The notes under the pieces: model-generated
The model's input: the letters and a program-made list of their open reading frames with translations, nothing else
The model's database searches: none
Told to the model about the DNA's origin: nothing
Translations under genes and position numbers: made by a program
Assembly: GCA_963829235.1 (NCBI GenBank)
Contig: CAWHIF010000004.1
Span: forward strand, 372,001-436,000
DNA: 64,000 nt
Direction of reading: 5' to 3'
DNA from: Bog-756 sp963829235
GTDB taxonomy: Bacteria; Actinomycetota; Acidimicrobiia; Acidimicrobiales; RAAP-2
Shown: positions 33,033-41,992 of the stretch, in pieces
Layout: each line of letters begins with the position of its first letter
Position numbering within the stretch: position 1 is the stretch's first letter

Positions 33033-34193
33033 ATGAAGACACGCCTCCTGACCGTGACAGCCGTGGCCACGTTCGTGATCGTCGGGCTGGTGGGCGGCAC
33101 TCCCACCGTTGCCGGTGCGACCGTCCCGCCGACACTCTCCGTCAACCCCGGATCCGGACCGGTCGGCTCGGTAGTGACCGTCCAATTCGGTCCCTCGGGT
33201 GACGGGTGCGGGGAGCCGCTGTTCACGCCGACGGCAGCATACGCCGCCGGTCTCCAATTCCTCCCCTCCATCGTCGGTTCGGGAAGTGAGGACTTCGTGA
33301 TCCCCCGCGTGCTGGCCACACCCTCGGCCCACACCGGTGCGACCGTGTCGCCCGGCGCCTACCTGTTCACGCTCACCTGCGATACAACGAATGATCCGGC
33401 CACCGCGATCACCGTGTCCGTCCCCTTCACGGTCACCCCGCCCCAGCCGACACGGTTTGTCGGCATGGCCACCACGGTGGACGGCCGGGGCTACTGGCTT
33501 GTCCAGTCCGGTGGCGGGGTCTTCAGCTACGGTGACGCCGCCTTCTACGGATCACTGCCAGGTCTCGGGATCGTCCCGACCGACCAGATCGTGGGGATGG
33601 CCGCCACCCCCGACGGGAAGGGCTATTGGCTGGTGGCTGCGGACGGAGGCGTATTCAGTTTCGGTGACGCGCGCTTCCTCGGTTCCATGGGCAACCTGCC
33701 GCTCGACCAGCCGGTGGTGGGTATGGCCTCCACGCCCAGCGGCAACGGCTACTGGGAGGTGGCCGCCGACGGAAGCGTCTATGCCTTCGGCGATGCCCAC
33801 TCTTTCGGGGGGCTCCGCCTGCAGCCGAACCAGCCGGTGGTGGGGATCGCTTCGACAGCTGACGGGAAGGGGTACTGGGAGGTGGCGGCCGACGGCGGCA
33901 TCTTCAGCTTCGGCGACGCCCAATTCCGCGGCTCGATGGCCGGCCAGCCCCTCGACCAGCCCGTCGTGGGCATGAGCGTCGACGCAGCCACCGGCGGGTA
34001 CTGGGAGGTGGCCGCCGACGGGGGTGTGTTCGCATTCGACGCTCCCTATTTGGGCTCTACGGCCGGCACCCGCCTCGACCAACCGGCCACCGGGATGGCC
34101 GGCGGGCCGGCGGCGCTCGGTTACCGTTTCGTGGCCGCCGACGGGGGCGTCTTCGCCTTCGGCGATGCCGGGTTCTTCGGAGGCCCAGGCTGA
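33033..34193 (+). CDS. Secreted protein with repeated GYWxVAADGGVFSFGDA units
   Basis: 386 aa. Signal peptide about 1-28 (MKTRLLTVTAVATFVIVGLVGG...), an Ig-like N-terminal domain (PPTLSVNPGSGPVGSVVTV), then six to seven repeats of about 40 residues. Each holds a version of GYWEVAADGGVFSFGDAxFxGS and PLDQPVVGMA. The spacing suits four-stranded blades of a beta propeller, so this may be an extracellular recognition protein; that is inference. Similar repeats occur in several secreted acidimicrobial proteins as I recall them. ATG 33033 gives a clean signal peptide. Confidence 0.8.
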   Translation: MKTRLLTVTAVATFVIVGLVGGTPTVAGATVPPTLSVNPGSGPVGSVVTVQFGPSGDGCGEPLFTPTAAYAAGLQFLPSIVGSGSEDFVIPRVLATPSAHTGATVSPGAYLFTLTCDTTNDPATAITVSVPFTVTPPQPTRFVGMATTVDGRGYWLVQSGGGVFSYGDAAFYGSLPGLGIVPTDQIVGMAATPDGKGYWLVAADGGVFSFGDARFLGSMGNLPLDQPVVGMASTPSGNGYWEVAADGSVYAFGDAHSFGGLRLQPNQPVVGIASTADGKGYWEVAADGGIFSFGDAQFRGSMAGQPLDQPVVGMSVDAATGGYWEVAADGGVFAFDAPYLGSTAGTRLDQPATGMAGGPAALGYRFVAADGGVFAFGDAGFFGGPG

Positions 34194-34246
34194 CGGCGAG
34201 CAAATCGTCGAGGTAGGGCGGTGTTGCTGGCAACGCAGGAGATGCG

Positions 34247-34760
34247 ATGGGTGACGGCGGGTCGATGTTCATCGATGACGACGATTCCGGCTTCGACGCG
34301 TTCTACGGGTCGACCTGCCGACCGCTCCTAGGACAACTCTATGCCATGTGTGGGGACATGGACGAAGCGCAGGACTGCCTCCAGGAGGCCTATTTGCGCG
34401 CCTGGCAGCGATGGCCCCGCATCTCGACGTACGAGGACCCTGCAGGCTGGGTGCGCCAGGTGGCGTGGCGCCTGGCCATCAACCGTTGGCATCGCGCCCG
34501 GAACGCCGTGCGCGCCTGGGTTCGGCACGGGCCGGCACCGGCGGTGGCCGAAACCAGTCCGGACGGCCTACTCCTGGCCGAGCGCGATGCGAGGCCTTCC
34601 CGCCGCCCAGCGTGAAGCCCTCGTCCTTCACTACCTGGCCGGCATGACCATCGAGCAGATCGCCGAGCAGACGGGCGCTCCTACGGGCACGATCAAGGCT
34701 CGGCTGGCCAGGGGCCGGACCCACCTGTCCGAGCTCATGTCGGAAGAGGCGATCGGATGA
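34247..34760 (+). pseudogene. ECF sigma factor, broken by a frame shift
   Basis: The first frame (from ATG 34247, AGGAG upstream) encodes sigma region 2: FDAFYGSTCRPLLGQLY, CLQEAYLRAWQRWPRI, VAWRLAINRWHRARNA. Region 4 is in the next frame: LPAAQREALVLHYLAGMTIEQIAEQTGAPTGTIKARLARGRTHL, ending at 34760. Deleting one base near 34590 (in GATGCGAGGCC) rejoins the two into a normal sigma factor of about 170 aa. Region 4 keeps all conserved residues and its stop overlaps the next gene (ATGA), so decay looks very recent or is a sequence error. It would direct RNA polymerase to a stress or surface regulon. Confidence 0.8.
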
Positions 34761-35698
34761 ACAACACCGACGATCAGCTCGAGCGTCGTCTGCGGGGCTT
34801 GGCCACACAGGCCGAGCTCGTCCCGCTTCCGTCCGGGCCCGCGATCCGGGCGGCGAGCGATCGCCGTCGCCGTCGCCGGCTCGGAACGTTGGTCCTCTGT
34901 GGCATCGTGATCATCGGGGCGGTCAGCGCCGCTGCACTGTGGCCCAAGGGATCGTCGACGGTCGTGCCTGCATCGAAGAGCCACACCGTGACCACCGCCC
35001 CGGCTCTCCGCACCGTCCCCCCTGCGACGGCCCCGACCACGACCGTCCCCCCGGTGACCATCACCACGGCGATAGTCGCCGCACTGGACGCGCTCGTGGC
35101 CGAGCAGGCTTCTGCGGCCTCGAGCGCAGCAGCCAGCGCCGGCCAATCGAGCCCCCCGGTGAGCGTTCACAGTACGCCGGTCGATGATCAGGGCACGATC
35201 GTGGCCGTGGCCGCCTTCTCCTACTCGGCGACGGGAAAGCCGGTGGAGGTCCTCTCGTACGGCGGTGGGCGGTGGTCGATCGCCGCCGCCATCGGGGCCG
35301 ATCTGGGTCCGCCGTCACAACCGCTCGGCAACACGCATCTGTTGGCTCTCGACACCGGGCTCCCTGTCTCTGTGGCCGACGTCACCGGTGATGGGCGTCC
35401 GGATTTCCTGATCCCGCTCCAGGCGGCCAGCACCACTCCCGGTGTCGTGGTGTCCGAAGACGGAGGTCCGTGGCGGTTCGTCCCCAACACCGGACCGTTC
35501 CCGACCTCAGATGTCGTAAGCGGGAACCCACAGTTCCAAGGTGGACGGCTCGTTTCCACCTACGACAACTGCGACCCGGACTGCGCCAGTGGGCACGACG
35601 AGGCGATCACATGGACCTACCGGCCCTCCAAGGGTGCGTTCTGGGCACCCGACCCGCCGGGTTTGGTTCCGTCGTCGGGGGCAGCCAACGGAACCTGA
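34757..35698 (+). CDS. Membrane-anchored protein downstream of the ECF sigma factor
   Basis: 313 aa. A cytoplasmic N terminus (about 40 residues, basic RRRRRR stop), one helix (TLVLCGIVIIGAVSAAAL), a Thr/Pro-rich external stalk and an outer domain containing VADVTGDGRPDFLIP, a calcium-binding FG-GAP-like repeat. Its ATG overlaps the sigma-factor stop by four bases. The position and topology are those of an anti-sigma or sensor partner, but no zinc-binding anti-sigma motif is visible. Confidence 0.65.
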   Translation: MNNTDDQLERRLRGLATQAELVPLPSGPAIRAASDRRRRRRLGTLVLCGIVIIGAVSAAALWPKGSSTVVPASKSHTVTTAPALRTVPPATAPTTTVPPVTITTAIVAALDALVAEQASAASSAAASAGQSSPPVSVHSTPVDDQGTIVAVAAFSYSATGKPVEVLSYGGGRWSIAAAIGADLGPPSQPLGNTHLLALDTGLPVSVADVTGDGRPDFLIPLQAASTTPGVVVSEDGGPWRFVPNTGPFPTSDVVSGNPQFQGGRLVSTYDNCDPDCASGHDEAITWTYRPSKGAFWAPDPPGLVPSSGAANGT

Positions 35699-35806
35699 GG
35701 GTAGGGGTCCCGATCTCCGATTCCAACCTCCCGGCGCGATCAAATGGATTCCTCGGTGCCAGGTTCACCCGTCGGCTAGCCTTCGAGGTCGAAAGCGTAG
35801 GTACTG

Positions 35807-36127
35807 ATGCCACGGACAAGTGAGCGAGTGCTCGGACAACCGCAGGCGAGTCTGACCAAGCGGTTCATGCTTCATCTGGCCAGGCGGGCAAGGCGTCGAA
35901 TCTTTCTGCCCGGCGACTCTCTCGCCGATGGAGTGAAGCGGGCGACCGTCTTTGTCATCGGGTGGGGCACGGTGATCGGCCTGCTGGCGTGGGGGGCATA
36001 CAGGCAGGGGTTTCTCCACGGCGTCGGAGATGGGATCACATTCTGTGCCGTTCTCTTCCTCCTCGCGGTCGCTTCCGCACCTGACTACACGGGCCCGACA
36101 GGACGGCAAAGTCGCAACCAGTACTGA
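35807..36127 (+). CDS. Small hypothetical membrane protein
   Basis: 106 aa. A basic N-terminal half (LTKRFMLHLARRARRRIFLPGDSLADGVKRA), then two hydrophobic helices (TVFVIGWGTVIGLLAWGAY and GITFCAVLFLLAVASA). No family recognised. Located 109 bp downstream of the anti-sigma-like gene, same strand. Confidence 0.5.
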   Translation: MPRTSERVLGQPQASLTKRFMLHLARRARRRIFLPGDSLADGVKRATVFVIGWGTVIGLLAWGAYRQGFLHGVGDGITFCAVLFLLAVASAPDYTGPTGRQSRNQY

Positions 36128-36299
36128 GTGAGCGGACGACTTGTCGGCCGCTGGACCGGGTCCGACCATGTTCGCCTCCGACCGTCCACCGCGCGTCGGG
36201 CGGTATCGGGCTCCGGCTGATCCTCCTGCCTCTGCCCCTTTGCATTCAGCGTGGCTGCCTCGGGCCTATCCGGTCCCGGCAGGTGAAAGACTGCACGAC

Positions 36300-37430
36300 A
36301 TGGACGTGCCGGTCGGTGGAACTTGTGATTCCCGGTTCCTAGGTGTCCGGGACGAGTTCGTACGCAACTTCACCGAACGGGGAGAGGTCGGGGCGGGAGT
36401 GTGCGCTCTCATCGACGGGCGCATCGCCGTCGACCTCGTCGGTGGTTGGACAGACGACCGACGGACGAGGCCGTGGCAGCCGGACTCACTGGTCAACTTC
36501 TACTCGGTCGGCAAGGCGTTTGTCGCCCTTCTCGCTCTCCGCCTCGTCGACCAGGGCCTCATCGGCCTCGATGATCCGGTCGTCTCGGTCTGGCCCGAGT
36601 TCGCGTGCGCCGGCAAAGACGTGGTCACGCTCCGCCAGGCCCTGTGCCACCGGGCGGGTGTACCGGCGATCCGCCAGGCGTTGACCAATGCGGATCTCTG
36701 GGAGTGGGATCGGATGACCGGGGCGCTGGCGGCGTCGGAGCCCTGGTGGGAACCGGGCACCCGCCACACCTATCACACCAATACCTACGGCCATCTGATC
36801 GGCGAGATCGTCCGACGAGTGGGCCGGATGTCGTGCGGCGATCAGCTCCGATCGATCGCCGAGCCGCTCGGTGCCGACGTCTGGTTCGGCGTTCCCCCGC
36901 CACTGCACCCGAGATGTGTCGATGTGGTGTGGCATGGCTCGACGGACATCGAGGTCGACTTTCGGACTCTCACCGGTGACCAGCTCATGACGATGGTCAG
37001 CTACTTCAACCCCGCCGGCTACTCGTCGGTCGGGGTCGTGAACACCGCGACCTGGCGAAGTGCGGAGGTGCCCTCCACCAACGGCCACGGTACCGCTCGC
37101 GGCATCGCGCTCCTCTACGCGGCCCTGACCGCTTCACCTGGCCTGCTGTCGGCAGATCTGTTGGCCGAAGCGACAACACCCCAGTCAACAGGCTTCTGCC
37201 CGGTACTGGGCGAAGAGGTGACCTTTGGGCTCGGATTCACCCCGACCACGGAACGGAGGCCCTTCGGCCCCAATCCGGGCAGCTTCGGCCACTTCGGTAC
37301 AGGCGGGGCTGTCGGCTTCGCCGACCCCCGGTCGGGCATCGCCTTCGGCTACGTCATGAACGATGTCATCCCCCGCTGGCAGAGCACCAGGAATCGGGCG
37401 CTCATCGCCGCCCTCTACGAGACGCTCTGA
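36300..37430 (+). CDS. Serine hydrolase of the beta-lactamase (class C/esterase) family
   Basis: 376 aa from ATG 36300. The nucleophile motif SxxK is YSVGK; the Tyr motif appears as HTYHTNTYG, and the third motif region is FGHFGTGGAVGFADP. The arrangement matches EstB/class C-like esterases and D-aminopeptidases (RDEFVRNFTERGEVGAG at the N terminus). No signal peptide is evident, so it is likely cytoplasmic and hydrolyses small esters or amides rather than penicillins. The open frame extends 53 codons upstream, but the domain begins here. Confidence 0.82.
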   Translation: MDVPVGGTCDSRFLGVRDEFVRNFTERGEVGAGVCALIDGRIAVDLVGGWTDDRRTRPWQPDSLVNFYSVGKAFVALLALRLVDQGLIGLDDPVVSVWPEFACAGKDVVTLRQALCHRAGVPAIRQALTNADLWEWDRMTGALAASEPWWEPGTRHTYHTNTYGHLIGEIVRRVGRMSCGDQLRSIAEPLGADVWFGVPPPLHPRCVDVVWHGSTDIEVDFRTLTGDQLMTMVSYFNPAGYSSVGVVNTATWRSAEVPSTNGHGTARGIALLYAALTASPGLLSADLLAEATTPQSTGFCPVLGEEVTFGLGFTPTTERRPFGPNPGSFGHFGTGGAVGFADPRSGIAFGYVMNDVIPRWQSTRNRALIAALYETL

Positions 37431-37813
37431 GCTCGGGCGTTACCGAATCACCCGCACTGTGTCGTCACGTCGACGGGTCTGTCGAACCCGACATCTCTGA
37501 TCAGGGCGGCGGAAGAGGACGTTGCCTTGGCTGTCGTCGTCCGAACCCGGTGGAAGCACCGGACCCGGTGTTTGTGAACACCTTCACGACCAGTTGCTCG
37601 GCGTACAGCCTGGGAGGCAGGTCTCACGCTCCGGTCCGCCGGTGAGTCGCAGTACTTCGGCCGGCGGCCCACCGGATCCGAGGCACACCGCGCCATCCGG
37701 TGCCGGCCGCCGGGATCCCGGATCGGTGGAGGCAGGCAATCCGACGGGTCCATGTCGTCGAACTCTACGGGTTTCCCGATGCGAGAGAGCCCCGATGGGT
37801 TCATACTTCAGGG
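37431..37813. other. 383-bp gap, nothing recognised
   Basis: Between the serine hydrolase and the SRPBCC gene. Open frames exist on both strands (for example minus 37448-37804) but their composition is Arg/Pro-heavy with no recognisable motif or ribosome site. No tRNA, repeat or strong hairpin seen. Confidence 0.5.
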
Positions 37814-38296
37814 GTGGACATCCCCATCTTCTCGGATTCCATCGTCATCGCCCGGCAGCCTCACGTTCTCTACGACCTGATCTCCGACGTCACGCGGATG
37901 AGCGAGTGGAGTCCGGTCTGCAAGGAATGTTGGTGGGAAGAAGACGGCGGCCCTCATGTCGGTGCCTGGTTCGTCGGCCGAAACCAGTTTCCCGACCGTT
38001 CCGGCGACACCCGATCTCAATGGGAGAGCCGATCCGAGGTGACGGTGGCAAACCGCGGTCGGGAGTTCGCCTATGTCGTCGCGGGATCGTGGATGAGATT
38101 CTCGTACACGTTTGCCAGTGCTCTCGGGGGTACCAGGGTGACCGAGACCTGGAGGTTCCTTCCGCGAGGACTGGTCAGCTTCCACGAACGGTTCGGCGAC
38201 GATGCCGACGCACAGATCGCCAAGCGGGCCGAAGCCGCACATCAGGGGATACGAGGGACCCTGGATGCGATCAAGCAGCTAGCGGAGGCCGAGTAG
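37814..38296 (+). CDS. SRPBCC (polyketide cyclase/START-like) protein
   Basis: 160 aa. Family motifs are VYDLISDVTRMSEWSP-like (here VLYDLISDVTRMSEWSPVCKECWW), WFVGRNQF, ESRSEVTVANRGREFAYVV and GGTRVTETWRFLP, giving the helix-grip fold that binds a hydrophobic ligand. Ligand unknown. GTG 37814 is chosen over an upstream ATG at 37700 because the fold begins right after it. Converges on the secreted gene at 38520, with two strong hairpins between. Confidence 0.82.
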   Translation: MDIPIFSDSIVIARQPHVLYDLISDVTRMSEWSPVCKECWWEEDGGPHVGAWFVGRNQFPDRSGDTRSQWESRSEVTVANRGREFAYVVAGSWMRFSYTFASALGGTRVTETWRFLPRGLVSFHERFGDDADAQIAKRAEAAHQGIRGTLDAIKQLAEAE

Positions 38297-38382
38297 CGAG
38301 GGGCTTCAATCCGGATGGATCTCCCACCGTCAGCTCGGTGGTGCCGTGGTCGGGATCGGCCGGCTTGGTGGGCCCGATGGAT

Positions 38383-38411
38383 CCGCCGCGGTCCACTGTG
38401 GACCGCGGCGG
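38383..38411. terminator. Perfect 14-bp inverted repeat after the SRPBCC gene
   Basis: Arms 38383-38396 and 38398-38411 are perfect complements around one base. It lies 87 bp after the SRPBCC stop. A hairpin would have to lose the innermost pairs to form a loop. Possibly a terminator, possibly a protein-binding dyad. Confidence 0.5.
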
Positions 38412-38442
38412 CGATGCCGGGCACGGGCCATTCGGTCGGGCG

Positions 38443-38478
38443 CGACTCGGCCCCTGACCAGAGCCAGGGGCCGAGTCG
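38443..38478. terminator. 14-bp stem, 8-nt loop hairpin between convergent genes
   Basis: Arms 38443-38456 and 38465-38478 pair perfectly with loop ACCAGAGC. It ends 42 bp from the stop of the minus-strand secreted gene and follows the hairpin at 38383. Position between convergent genes supports a bidirectional terminator. Confidence 0.65.
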
Positions 38479-38519
38479 AACGCAACGGCGTTCGCAGAAC
38501 GTTCCTGCAGGTGCTGTAC

Positions 38520-38976
38520 CTAGATCTGGTATTTCTCGCCCTTCACCAGTGTGATGTTCTTACCTGCGACACAAACCAAAGTCGTCGACACTTGACCCTT
38601 GGCGATCGTCTTGACTCCAGCACCCGTGCCGCCGGTGACGGTCGCGGTCTCGCTGATCTCCGTGTCCCCCTTGGTGCACTTCGTGTTCGTGACGCTCTTC
38701 TCCGTGTACTTGAACGCGGGTCGTTCCGGTCTTGTTCCAGGTGATCACCCCGGTCTGCTTCGAGATGCTGGCCACGATCTTCCCCGATCCGCCGGTAGCC
38801 GCCGGGGGTGTACAACCGGTGATGGTCCCACCGCCGGTTATGGTCAGCGTGCCGGAGGTGCAGGTCGCCTTCGGTGCGGTTGCCGATGCGACCCCCGAAG
38901 CGATGGCAATTGAACCCAGTGAACTTACTGCCGGCATCGCCGCGAGAGCGGCAACTCGTGTAGACGAGCGAAACAC
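38520..38976 (-). pseudogene. Small secreted protein, broken by a frame shift
   Basis: The 5' frame from ATG 38976 gives a signal peptide (VAALAAMPAVSSLGSIAIASGVASA) and a Gly/Thr-rich domain with Cys residues (KATCTSGTLTITGGGTITGC) reading up to VITWNKTGTT. The following sensible sequence is in another frame: FKYTEKSVTNTKCTKGDTEI, then SETATVTGG and, at the end, KNITLVKGEKYQI with a TAG at 38520-38522. Removing one G of the GGG at 38718-38720 rejoins them into about 150 aa. Function unknown; it looks like a small extracellular beta-sandwich. Confidence 0.65.
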
Positions 38977-39164
38977 TGAATCCCCTCCTCGTCGGTTGGT
39001 TTGACAGGCTTCATGCTTTTACACCTGCCGGACCGAACTGTCCATTCATTCGACGGGCAGCCGTCCGGATCGGCGGATTGGATCCCGCCCCACGCACCCG
39101 ACTCTCTGATTGCCGACTTCGCCTCCGCTTTCCAAACACCTGACCCCATGAAAAACTGAGCCTC

Positions 39165-40031
39165 GTGGACATCGGCGTCGCCTACCCCCAGACCGAACTT
39201 CACGGGGATCCGTCCGCCGTCCGACAGTTCGGGAGAGCGGTCGAGGATCTGGGCTTCGACCATCTGCTGTCCTATGACCATGTGCTCGGGGCTGTCCATG
39301 CGGATCGGACACCTCAATTGTTGGGTCCGTACACCGAACGCGACCCATTCCATGACCCATTCGTGATGTTCGCCCACTTGGCCGGGATCACCGAGCGACT
39401 CCAATTCGCCACCGGCATCCTGGTTCTTCCGCAGCGTCAGACGGCACTCGTGGCACGGCAGGCGACCGACGTCGATCTCCTGTCCGGTGGTCGGCTGCGG
39501 ATGGGAGTGGGGGTCGGTTGGAACTATGTCGAGTACGAAGCTCTCGGCCAGGACTTCCATACCCGTGGCGCTCGCCAGGAGGAACAGATCGGGTTGCTCC
39601 GCCAGTTGTTCACAGCATCAGTCGTCGACTTCTCGGGTCGTTTCGACCGGATCGACCGGGCCTCGCTCCTACCCAAGCCGGCGCGATCCATCCCCATTTG
39701 GCTCGGCGGATCCGGCGACAAGGCGTTCGACCGGGCCGCTCGGCTGGGCGACGGCTTCATCTTCTTCGGCGGGGGCGTCGATCACGCCATCGAAGCCTGG
39801 ACGCGACTACGTGATCGCGTTGCCGGCGCTGGCCGAGCGGTCGAGGATTTCGGCGGGGAGTATGTGGCGCTGAGCGGGGGCGACGTGCCTGTCCTCATCG
39901 GGGAAATCGACGCATGGCGTGCGGCGGGGGGCACCCATGCCACAGTGGTCACGATGGGCCTCGGGCTCGAATCCGTCGACGCCCACATCGACTACATTGC
40001 CTCGCTCGCCGAAGAGCTCGGGCTTTCGTAA
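39165..40031 (+). CDS. LLM-class F420-dependent oxidoreductase
   Basis: 288 aa. Signature blocks: IGVAYPQTELHGDPSAVRQFGRAVEDLGFDHLLSYDH, LQFATGILVLPQRQTALVARQATDVDLLSGGRLRMGVGVGWN and IPIWLGGSGDKAFDRAARLGDGFIF. This is the TIGR03619-like group of probable F420-dependent luciferase-like enzymes. Substrate unknown. GTG 39165 opens exactly at the first beta strand. It stands alone on the plus strand. Confidence 0.87.
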   Translation: MDIGVAYPQTELHGDPSAVRQFGRAVEDLGFDHLLSYDHVLGAVHADRTPQLLGPYTERDPFHDPFVMFAHLAGITERLQFATGILVLPQRQTALVARQATDVDLLSGGRLRMGVGVGWNYVEYEALGQDFHTRGARQEEQIGLLRQLFTASVVDFSGRFDRIDRASLLPKPARSIPIWLGGSGDKAFDRAARLGDGFIFFGGGVDHAIEAWTRLRDRVAGAGRAVEDFGGEYVALSGGDVPVLIGEIDAWRAAGGTHATVVTMGLGLESVDAHIDYIASLAEELGLS

Positions 40032-40083
40032 GGCCGCGAGGTCCACGGCTCCAAAACCGTTCCGAATCTGCACGCACCGGTTC

Positions 40084-40530
40084 TCACCCCACCCTGCCCG
40101 ATGGCGGCAGGTCCTCGTAGTAGGGGATCCCGACCTGGCGGAGTACGGGCGTCAGTTTCTCCCGGACCCAATCGGCCCCACGTTGCTCGACGACCCAGGC
40201 AGCAGCTTGGCCGTCTTTGGTCCGCACCACGACATCGGTCACTTGTTTGGGGTCGTGGGAAAAGTACCCTCCACCGGCTACGCCTACGGCCAACAGGGTG
40301 CCCACCTGTTCACCGCCTTCCTCCCGCTCTGTGACTTCGACGCTGGTGACGTCAGCCAGCGGAATCCCGTGGGTCAGGCGCAGCTCTCCATGACCGACCA
40401 GACCGCCCTCGATCCAGAAGTGTCTTCCATGGCTGCCGAGCTCCTTGTTTCCGCCGTGGTACTCGCAGGCCACCGGAAAACCGATCTTGACACTCGGGGA
40501 ATCCTCCTTTCGACCCGGATTGGACGTCAC
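40084..40530 (-). CDS. Hypothetical protein
   Basis: 148 aa, soluble. Contains WIEGGLVGHGELRLTHGIPLADVTSVEVTERE, which resembles a short PH-like beta barrel, and a C-terminal helix VREKLTPVLRQVGIPYYEDLPP. No catalytic motif. I do not recognise the family. It converges on the LLM gene. Confidence 0.65.
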   Translation of the reverse strand: MTSNPGRKEDSPSVKIGFPVACEYHGGNKELGSHGRHFWIEGGLVGHGELRLTHGIPLADVTSVEVTEREEGGEQVGTLLAVGVAGGGYFSHDPKQVTDVVVRTKDGQAAAWVVEQRGADWVREKLTPVLRQVGIPYYEDLPPSGRVG

Positions 40531-40719
40531 CTTCTCTGTCTACCTCAACCCGGAGGCAGGATCCCCCACACCACATGCGGCGGCGGGACCCGCAAAGGAT
40601 GGGTTGACCGGGAGGTCTCCTGCCCATTTTTCGGTACTCCTCAATCATGACCTCCCGCGCCTCATCCCGGGATTTCCCTCGGATGGCGCGTGGAAGCCGG
40701 TCGGAAGAACACGCGAGCG

Positions 40720-41262
40720 TTATCCCCTTCGGAGTGTGTGAAGGACTCGACCGACAACTGTTGTGGCGCCGGGTCCCGTCACGTTCTCATTGTTGCGGCC
40801 GGTGCCGACCGCCTCCACCCCGAGGGCCGGCATCAGGTACTCGACAATGCCCGCGGGGTTGCTCGTCGTGCACGGTCCGACGTAGACCTGTTGCCCGTTC
40901 ATCTCCCTCGGTGGACAAACGGAAGACCGGTTGATGGCGCCGGTTGGGATGGGCGAGAGGGTCACAGTGGTGGCATCCCGCAAGATGGCCTGACAGTTGG
41001 ACAAGACCACCGGCCTCCCGAGTTCCAAGGTGCCGGGAGCAGCGCGGTCCAGGCAGGGGTACGTCCGGTGGACGACCCAGTCGCCCGGCACCGAGATCTC
41101 GGCCTCGCCGTAGGTGTAGGTCTTCCACCCTCTGGGCACGGTGATCAGGCTGCTCGGGGGTCTGTTCCGAGTGGGCGTCCCAGAACGTGAGGAACAAGCA
41201 GCGGCCGTGGTGACCAGGGCCAGCAGCAAGGCTGCCGTGATGGCTGACCGCCGGTGCCTCAT
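40720..41262 (-). CDS. Secreted lipoprotein of unknown function
   Basis: 180 aa. N-terminal signal MRHRRSAITAALLLALVTTAAAC ends in a lipobox, so Cys at residue 23 is probably lipidated. The mature part begins SSRSGTPTRNRPPSS and contains YTYGEAEISVPGDWVVHRTYPC, a pattern found in small actinobacterial surface proteins. Two further Cys pairs may form disulfides. Function unknown. Confidence 0.75.
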   Translation of the reverse strand: MRHRRSAITAALLLALVTTAAACSSRSGTPTRNRPPSSLITVPRGWKTYTYGEAEISVPGDWVVHRTYPCLDRAAPGTLELGRPVVLSNCQAILRDATTVTLSPIPTGAINRSSVCPPREMNGQQVYVGPCTTSNPAGIVEYLMPALGVEAVGTGRNNENVTGPGATTVVGRVLHTLRRG

Positions 41263-41548
41263 GGCGCCCGCAATTCACGTCGTGGATGAGACATGGTTCC
41301 CGATTCCTCAGGTCCGAGAGTATCGCCTTCTTTGAACGATGACTGATCGAGGCCCGAAAAGGTTCGCTGCGGTCGCGGTACGACTTCCTGCGCCGGGCCC
41401 GGAACGGCGGCTCAGGCGGATTGTGTCGCTCAGGGTGAGGATCATGTGACGACCCGTGACCCTGGTTGCCGGCGTGGCCCTTCCGTGTTATTCCTTCACA
41501 CGGGCGGGCGTGCGGACAGGCACCCCGAGGCAGGAGGGAAGTCGACCC

Positions 41549-41992
41549 ATGGGTGTACGTCGTTGGAGAAGTATGCGGGCTGTTCTGACCGGGTCGTTGC
41601 TGTTGGGCGCAGTGTTCACCGCCTCGGTGCTGGTGGGGATCGCTGGTCCAGCCTCACCGGCCACCGCGGTGGCCCCGTTCGACATCGCGACCACGTCCCT
41701 GCCGAATGCCACTCCGGGAACGCCCTATTCTGCAGTGAACCTCCAGGCAGGTAATGTCGGCGTCAGCGTCAGCCCCTACGTCACCACGCTGAAGTGGAAG
41801 AAGGTCGCCGGGCCTACGGGGCTGAAGGTCTCCAAGGGCGGGGTGCTGTCCGGGACACCGCGCAAGAAGCTGGCCGCAGGGACAAGTTCGATCACTGTCA
41901 AGGTGACCGAGAGGGTGACGACGCTCAACGGCAAGAAGAAGGTCAGGACCAAGACGACGGCTGAAGCCACCATTCCCCTCACCATCACCTGA
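41549..41992 (+). CDS. Secreted protein with a putative Ig (He_PIG-like) domain
   Basis: 147 aa. Signal peptide through about residue 40 (RAVLTGSLLLGAVFTASVLVGIAGPASPATA). The mature domain has LPNATPGTPYSAVNLQAG, LKWKKVAGPTGLKVSKGGVLSGTP and AGTSSITVKVTE, the strand pattern of He_PIG/cadherin-like Ig modules. Ends with a basic stretch. GGAGGG is well placed before ATG 41549. Role probably adhesive or structural at the cell surface (inference). Confidence 0.75.
   Translation: MGVRRWRSMRAVLTGSLLLGAVFTASVLVGIAGPASPATAVAPFDIATTSLPNATPGTPYSAVNLQAGNVGVSVSPYVTTLKWKKVAGPTGLKVSKGGVLSGTPRKKLAAGTSSITVKVTERVTTLNGKKKVRTKTTAEATIPLTIT

Noticed and set aside
37448..37804. Minus-strand open frame as a gene
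   Set aside because: No ribosome site, no recognisable motif and shadow-like composition.
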